A stretch of DNA of 64,000 bases, taken from positions 434,001 through 498,000 of the forward strand of contig SRSI01000009.1 in assembly GCA_005656395.1 (NCBI GenBank). The letters run 5' to 3'. A program made the position numbers and the translations under genes. Each line of letters begins with the position of its first letter. The first letter of the stretch is position 1. This DNA is from Strongyloides papillosus (taxonomy: Eukaryota > Nematoda > Chromadorea > Rhabditida > Strongyloididae). Positions 57,318-64,000 of this stretch are shown one piece after another. Below the pieces are notes generated by a model. That model saw only the letters and a list, made by a program, of their open reading frames with translations. It was not told where the DNA came from and did no database searches.

Positions 57318-60300
57318 TGAAATTTTTGTAAATAAAATGATTATTAATAATAGATATTGTCCTGATGGGTGTTATACTGTTATCTTATAATTTTATATCA
57401 TAACCAATTAACACCTTTTTTATTTACTACATAAGAAAGGTTACCTCTTAACTATTAAATATGTATAACAATGTCAAAGTAGTAAAAGTTACTAACTCTT
57501 ATTGAAAATCAAAATAACCTATTTATATATATCTTGAACATACATTCAGGAAGAGAGACAATTTGCAATTAATAAACACTTCAACTAAATAATGATAACA
57601 TAAATATATATAATAACTACAAAATTTAGTATAAAAACACTTTTCTTTCATAAAAAAATATTAAAAAATAACATTAATTGGAGGCAATACATATTTTTGA
57701 TTAAAATAAACAAATCTTTATCAATATTTATTATAGAAATATTATATCTTTAACAAACAATTCAATTAACTAACAGCTTTACAATGTATATATTTAGGTG
57801 TGTTTTAAAAAAAATTTCCCCCTTAAATAATGAGAGAATATATTTTAAAATTATAATAACATCTATTAACATTTAGAAATAAAAGTAAAAACGACTCTTT
57901 TTAAATATTTTAACCTCTTTAAAAATTTATAAAAGTAAGAATTTATGTGATACATATATGTATTTATATATATATATTTAAGTTTTTGAAAAAAAATTAA
58001 AATTTAAAGTATTTGATTAATCATTATTTATTTCTCTTCTAACAGGGTAGAAGGAAAAGGAATATATTAATGATAACAATCTTATATACATCATTTATAA
58101 AATACTTTTATTTTTTATGTATAAAAATCAAATAATGTTAAAGATATAAATGAAACAAAAGATGTAATTCATCAAAAATATCAGGTGTCCTTATTTATTG
58201 AAACTTCATGTTTTAAAGTTATAGACTATTAATAAGGAAATGTAATAAAAAGCTATAATAAAAAAATTTATGGAATTTTAATTATTCATTGAAATGAGGG
58301 AGTAATTGAAGAAAAAATGGATAAGCTTATAATTCTTTATACCATAATATATGCATATATAAAATGCCATAAAAATAATTGCACAACTTTAATCATTAAT
58401 ATAATATATTATAGTTAAAAATTATTATACATAATTATATCAAGATCACCAAATAAATATTGGTCAACATTGTAATATTTATCTATTATCAATATGATTA
58501 TCTAAATATTAATAAGAATATTAAATATTTTTGAAATTTTATAAAATATAATTATATGAAAGTCAACAATATTTTACTGATAAATTGTAGAAAATTGTTG
58601 GCATGTGATTAAAGCCATAATTATGGAAAAAATAATTCTTATCTTAGAATATTAAAGATATATACTTATTTTTATAAAAACATTATATCATCTTTAATGC
58701 ATTCCTCTAAATAATAATTTTTCATTATTTTTTATAATAATATATTTAAAATTTTTGTTTTTTATGGAATTTAAATAGAAAAACATATTTACACTAAAAG
58801 TTTTAGATGAAAAATATGAGAACGTGACTGCTTCTTATAGAGTCTAAAAGGAATAAAAAATTAATTTTTACTTTTTTACCTTTTCTAAAAAGATATTAAT
58901 TAAGCGAAATTTAAAAGTAATTAGAATATAAAATTAATTTAAAACATTTTTTCTATCTTAATCTGTCTCTGTATGTTTAAAAATTCATAAGGTCTCAAAA
59001 ATGTAAAGTTTAAATTTTCACTAATTAATCCTCTTTAAAGAGAAATTAAAGAATTCAATAGGAAGATTAAATGTTTAAAAAGTAATATTGTGTGTCTATA
59101 CGTTAAATATAAAAATAAGAAGGTAAATAAAAAATTTTTTTCTTTTTCTTAATATTACCAAAAATTTTCCTTAGATAATCTAATTTATAGTTCTCTAATG
59201 AAAAGACTTATTTCATTTCATGTATACATAATAAATATTTTTAATATAATAAATTTTATATTTATAATAAAGACAATTTAATAAAGTGCATTGTTAAATT
59301 TAATGTTATACTTGCTAAATTGTTGAGGTAATATAGTGATTATGATAATTTAAATATATACATCTATTATGACGTTAGTAAATAGCTTTCATAGATTTAT
59401 TAATGATAAGAAAATTATATGAAAAAATAATTTTTTAACTAAAATATTTACATTACTTCATTATAGTTAAGAAAAAAATGTTTCGAAGTAAAGAATGTAA
59501 TAATGATCATATGCAATAAAAATGCCAAAGAAGATAATGATTTATAAAAAAAGAAATTTTTACGCATAGTAATTTTAACAAATATATAATGGGATGCTTT
59601 AATACTTTAAACTTTCCCCTCCTCCAAATAATTTGAATGGAGCATATAAATTGAATATTTTATGTTATAAGAACATAAAGATTTTAAATTACTTGGGTGA
59701 AATATATATTGTTAAATAGCAATATATGAATATATACAGATATATGGATATATCTATATAAATATATTTTGGATGTACTATTTATTGTACATGTATAGTT
59801 AAGAATAATTTCATATTTAAAAGAAAATATTTGAAGATTAAGAATAAATTCAAATAATTATAACTTAATCAGTCTTAAAAAAATTAAATATTTAATGCAT
59901 AAATATATACATATTGATATTTATTGTTTGATAAAATGTTAAAATTGGGTATAAGTAATTCCTTTGATCATTGATATTTCTATAATTACTATTTGAGATA
60001 TTACAATTTTTTATCATTTAATTTATTATTGAAATGCGATAACAATATAATTATTCCCTATAAAGGAACATGCACAAAATTATTTTTATCAACAAATTAC
60101 TTCACGATAAAATTTTATTTTGACATATTTATTTGAATGTTAAAATGTATCAAGGAAAATATTACACATCATGATTCTTTTTGGTTTGTGTTCAGTGGTA
60201 TGATAGAAATATTCTTCAATTGATTTTCATATCATATCACTATTAGGTTGTTGATAAAATTGTAGAAATTTTTTTTACTATAATTTTAATTGTAAATATT

Positions 60301-61251
60301 TATTTTTAACCTAGTATTGTGTAACAAACTTTGTAATTAAATGAAGAAAGCATTTTTCATAATGAAATTACATTTTTGGAGAATTAGTAAACCAATGATT
60401 AATTTAATGATGAATCAATACCAATTTTGAAAAGGGTATTTGAACACGTCAAAATGCTAATATTTTTGTTATGAAACACACATACGAAGCAAGCAAAAAT
60501 TTTCATTACGTATGATCAACCTACACAAATATATTTCATATAATTGTCTATAAACAATTTATAATGTTCATTGTGAAAAAAAAACGATTTCATCATTTTT
60601 CATTTGATGATAATAAAGAAATAAATAAAACTTTACATTTCAATGATAAAATGTCTGAGAATTTTAAAAAACAATAACTATTACCATTGGTTGTATATCA
60701 ATGTCATTTCTAACCCTGTGTAAATTATCATCGCCATATGTACTTTTCATATAAATTAATAGTTTCTCTCTCTTACTATATCATTTCATATTCACTCAAT
60801 CTTTTTGTGTTGTTACTCTATTGTCACTATAAATGTCTTCTCATGATTTTTAAAATCTCTCAAATGTGTGTATATACGTTATTATCTTTAGTCTAATATC
60901 ATATGATTTTGGCATTATATTGTTAATGTGTGTATATTATAAACTATTTAGTAAACATTAAATACCCCAATTTTAAGTTACCCCATCAATAATATTATAC
61001 TAGAAGCAGAAATAAGGAAGGCATCAGTTGTAACTATATTTACAAATTATGATATTCCAAGTTAATTTATGATTCCTAAATTGATTCAATTGTATTAACG
61101 TTATGAGTAAGCTTCAATAGATGAGACAATCTATTTTTATTTAAAATGTCAAAATAATATGTTGATGATTTATTTAACTTATCATAATGCTATTATATAA
61201 ATATTTTAGTATATCACATAAAATTTATTCAGTTGTTAATTTTTTCTCCGA
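57318..61251. other. 4-kb gene-free AT-rich stretch
   Basis: The longest gap of the window. It has many TATATA runs (for example 57955-57980 and 59725-59770) and no frame with coding character on either strand. Likely regulatory DNA of the two divergent genes, or untranslated/intronic sequence of an unseen gene. Confidence 0.5.
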
Positions 61252-61260
61252 TTTTTACAG
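61252..61260 (+). promoter_or_regulatory. probable trans-splice acceptor of the tetraspan gene
   Basis: TTTTTACAG, 28 nt before the ATG at 61289, matches the strong nematode acceptor consensus. Confidence 0.45.
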
Positions 61261-61288
61261 TTTACATTATTTCTCTTTTCTTTGAATT

Positions 61289-61809
61289 ATGCCTATTCAA
61301 GTAACAACAACAACTACCAGAAGTTCAAGTGGTGGCTGTGTAGCTACAATACCATTATGGGTAATTAAAACAGTATCACTGGTAAGTTTTTTATTTTTAA
61401 TTCCCCTTTTATCACCTTTTTTTTTAAACATTCCACTTTTTTATAGATTGCTGCTTGTATTGTTCTTTACGTTTTCTTGTCATATCCAAATCGAGTTGCA
61501 CACTTCCCTAAAACAGCTATACTTTTCTTAATAACAGCTGGTTTCTTACTTGGATGGAGTTTAAGAGCAATCTCTGGAAATTTTTTCAATGTCATCTATG
61601 TAAATCATTTCTACTATTGGGTTCTTGCCATTTTAAATATCTTTGCATTGATTATGGCAATTATTAATCTTGCTAATGAAGGAAATACATCATGGAAGAA
61701 TAGTTTAATCTTATTAACTGTATCATTTACCGCTTCATCAATTGCTGCTTTGATTGTATTAATATTTTTAGTCGGTGGTAAATATACTATTGTTAATAAT
61801 AATTTGTAA
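61289..61809 (+). CDS. four-helix (MARVEL-like tetraspan) membrane protein
   Basis: Model: exons 61289-61381 and 61447-61809 (intron 65 nt, GTAAGT donor, phase 0), 151 residues. After a Thr/Ser-rich cytoplasmic start (QVTTTTTRSSSGGC) there are four hydrophobic segments: about 24-42 (WVIKTVSLIAACIVLYVFL), 55-73 (LFLITAGFLLGWSLRAI), 83-104 (YYWVLAILNIFALIMAIIN) and 115-139 (LILLTVSFTASSIAALIVLIF). Short polar loops separate them. Small size and four helices fit MARVEL/CMTM-like or nematode tetraspan proteins of membrane subdomains; the family assignment is tentative. Reading through the intron in the first frame gives an early stop, so splicing is required. Confidence 0.75.
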
Positions 61810-64000
61810 TTACCACCATACATTTTTGTAACTCATTTTTCTTTCTTTTTTATAACTTCAATAATATCATGATTCTACTTTTTAATTGTATAACCAATGC
61901 TCTTTTTTTGTAATAATATTTCTATAAAACTATTCTTTTATCGTTAAAATAAAAATTATTCTTTTATTAATATTAAATATAATAATAACGATATTCTTAT
62001 ATGTCCTCCCACTCAATTATTGCATTAAAACTAAATCATTTTTTAGCATTTGATTTGTGGAAAGGAGTGATGAATAGCCAGAACATTAATCAATTTTTTA
62101 TTAGTTTCTCTTAATAATAGCGTGTTAAAATTACTTTGAAAAAAATTATGTTATTATTTTGTAAAAGAAATTAAATAACAAAAAAAAACTATTTATATAT
62201 AAAATAAATAATTAAATGTATATATTTCAAGACTACTGATAGAGAGTTAGATAAAATGATGCTGAGGTTTCCGTTTCGAAAAAAAGAACTTTGAAGTATA
62301 TTTATAAATTATAAAATAGTTAAATGACATTGGAAGTTAATATAATTTATAAATTTATGTAATTATACGTATAAACATGTATATAATGTTACCAAGAAAA
62401 TAATGTTAAAAAAAATAATTCTGTTTTCTAACTATTGTTATATTTTGTATATATGTATATTCCAATAAAATTGTTTTTTTCAATTAAATCATAAATCACA
62501 GACGACATAAAATTTTATTGTTTTGTCAATTTAAGAATATCTTAAAATAAAAATAAATTTACATGAAAATGTTATAATTTTTCAATCTTTAGCCGTTTTT
62601 AAGAAAAATAGTAGAAGTATTCAAAATCTTAAAATCATTTTAAACATCCTTTTTGTTTTCTTTCAAATAAAATTTTATTTTTAATTTTCTTATTCTTTAA
62701 AATATTTATAGAAATTTATGTTCATAAACACTTTTTTATGAAATAATATAATCTTATCAATCCTTGATAGGTATAATACAATGTCACAAAAATTTTTATT
62801 TTTCATTAAGTGCAGTAAATTCTAAATTAAACATAACGAACTGTATATTATTTATTACTTTAAAATTTTCTTTCAACTAACTTTTCCTTCTATCATATTT
62901 TAAATGAAATGAAAGATTGTCTTTTTTATATTCAAAAATTTTTTCTCCTTTTTCTATCCTCTTTTTATACACACATATTATTTAAAATAAATTTTCATAC
63001 TTTTTATTCCACTTGAAAAAATACTTCTTATCAGAATAGCTTCTTATTTTTGGACAATTCATTTATCATAAACTTAACCCTAAGAAAAATTTGAAGGATA
63101 TCAAGTGTTGCAGTATTTTTAATTCTCTTTATTTATTTACATTTCTTATAAAATATACTATATCCTTTGAGTTTATCAAATTATACATAATATACTTTAT
63201 AAGGTAATTTTATTCTTAACTCTATGGATTGTGAATAAAGTGCAAAAAAATTAAAAAGTAGTTATTAGAATATCTATTTTTAATGCCTTTTCAACTATCT
63301 TTTTTAATTCGAAAAAAGTAAAATTATTCCAATTTTTTATCTTAGTTATCATTAATAATTTCTAAACATCATTTTCCTTATCCTTATCTTTCTATATATG
63401 AATTTTTAAGCACCTAGCTGTTAGTGTATATTTCACATACATATATGAAGATATTCAATGTTTCTTAAAAAAACTCTACCACTTAAATATTTATTGTATC
63501 ACTCAATAAATATATCCACCATTATAATATACATATTTTCATGATAAAATCCTTTTAACCAAGAAGTTCTTATCACTCTCTCATGTTACTTTTAATAACA
63601 CTGGACATCTGTTATATTTCCTCAAAATATATCTAATACTCATTTCTTTTATTTTCCCTACATAACATAGTATGTGCCATAAAGTGTCTTTTCCATAATA
63701 TAAACATATATGTTATATATTGCCATGTATATATATTTATAAATTTTCTCTATTGATTTATTTTTCTCTTTCATTATTACATTATTTTTATTTACTATAA
63801 CATAATTAGTATTTTCTTCTTAATTTTCATTCATAATAAAAAACTTATTGTATGATAAGGGACATAAAACAATAACTATTTATTTTTATAGATTAAAACA
63901 CAGGTCATTTTCTAGTTTCCCTACGATATATTTAAATATTAACAATTTTTTTGTAAATAAAAAGTCATCTAGTGTCATTAGCTAATTATGGAATATTTTA
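61810..64000. other. gene-free AT-rich stretch to the window end
   Basis: No coding frame, RNA gene or clear repeat seen in about 2.2 kb; the start should be the 3' UTR of the tetraspan gene. Confidence 0.5.

Noticed and set aside
1..64000. CRISPR arrays, rRNA, tRNA, transposase or reverse-transcriptase genes
   Set aside because: Read for on both strands; no repeat-spacer pattern, no cloverleaf-like GC-rich segment and no transposon protein motif was seen. Short RNA genes could be missed by eye.

Overview
The window is nuclear DNA of a nematode. It is extremely AT-rich and has very short introns (35-65 nt wherever I could place them, many with GTAAGT-type donors). Several start codons lie a few bases after a T-rich AG acceptor, as expected for spliced-leader trans-splicing. 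The gene content (secreted CAP proteins, an astacin, class 3 lipases, a receptor-type phosphatase and a WAGO-type Argonaute) together with this base composition fits the Strongyloides / Parastrongyloides group (clade IVa). That assignment is an inference from style and content, not a database match.

Layout. 1-15.4 kb: a partial secreted C-type-lectin-like gene (-) starts 162 bp from a divergent fatty-acid amide hydrolase (+). Next come two paralogous F-box/LRR-like genes (-) on either side of an ArfGAP2/3 (+), then an astacin-family protein whose zinc site is destroyed (+) and a four-exon receptor tyrosine phosphatase with two PTP domains (+). 15.9-32.3 kb: ten head-to-tail two-exon genes, all on the - strand, each encoding a secreted ~370-residue protein. 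Exon 1 carries a Cys-rich N-terminal domain and exon 2 a CAP (SCP/TAPS) domain. 33.4-43.4 kb: three class 3 lipases (+) and two more CAP genes (-). A lipase/CAP convergent pair has been duplicated as a unit of about 2.9 kb. 45.7-50.7 kb: a small secreted protein, a doubtful small gene, and a full 929-residue slicer-dead Argonaute (-). 52.5-64 kb: conserved cellular genes (SLC25A21-type mitochondrial carrier, TTD14-like P-loop/CYTH protein, a tetraspan membrane protein), one unrecognised secreted protein, and long gene-free AT-rich stretches.

Between conserved housekeeping genes lies a tandemly expanding island of secreted proteins. Eleven of the twelve CAP genes share a recognisable upstream element. 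Its core is TAAACTTT in the gene's sense, exact in ten and one mismatch in the eleventh, lying 79-86 bp from the chosen ATG in all but one. The island therefore looks co-regulated as well as tandemly duplicated. Catalytic sites are lost repeatedly here: astacin zinc ligands, PTP domain 1 signature, PTP domain 2 WPD loop, Argonaute tetrad and CAP-site histidines. This suggests selection for binding or scaffold roles rather than enzymatic ones.

All spliced models below were built by eye from reading frame, GT/AG sites and family conservation. No RNA evidence was available.
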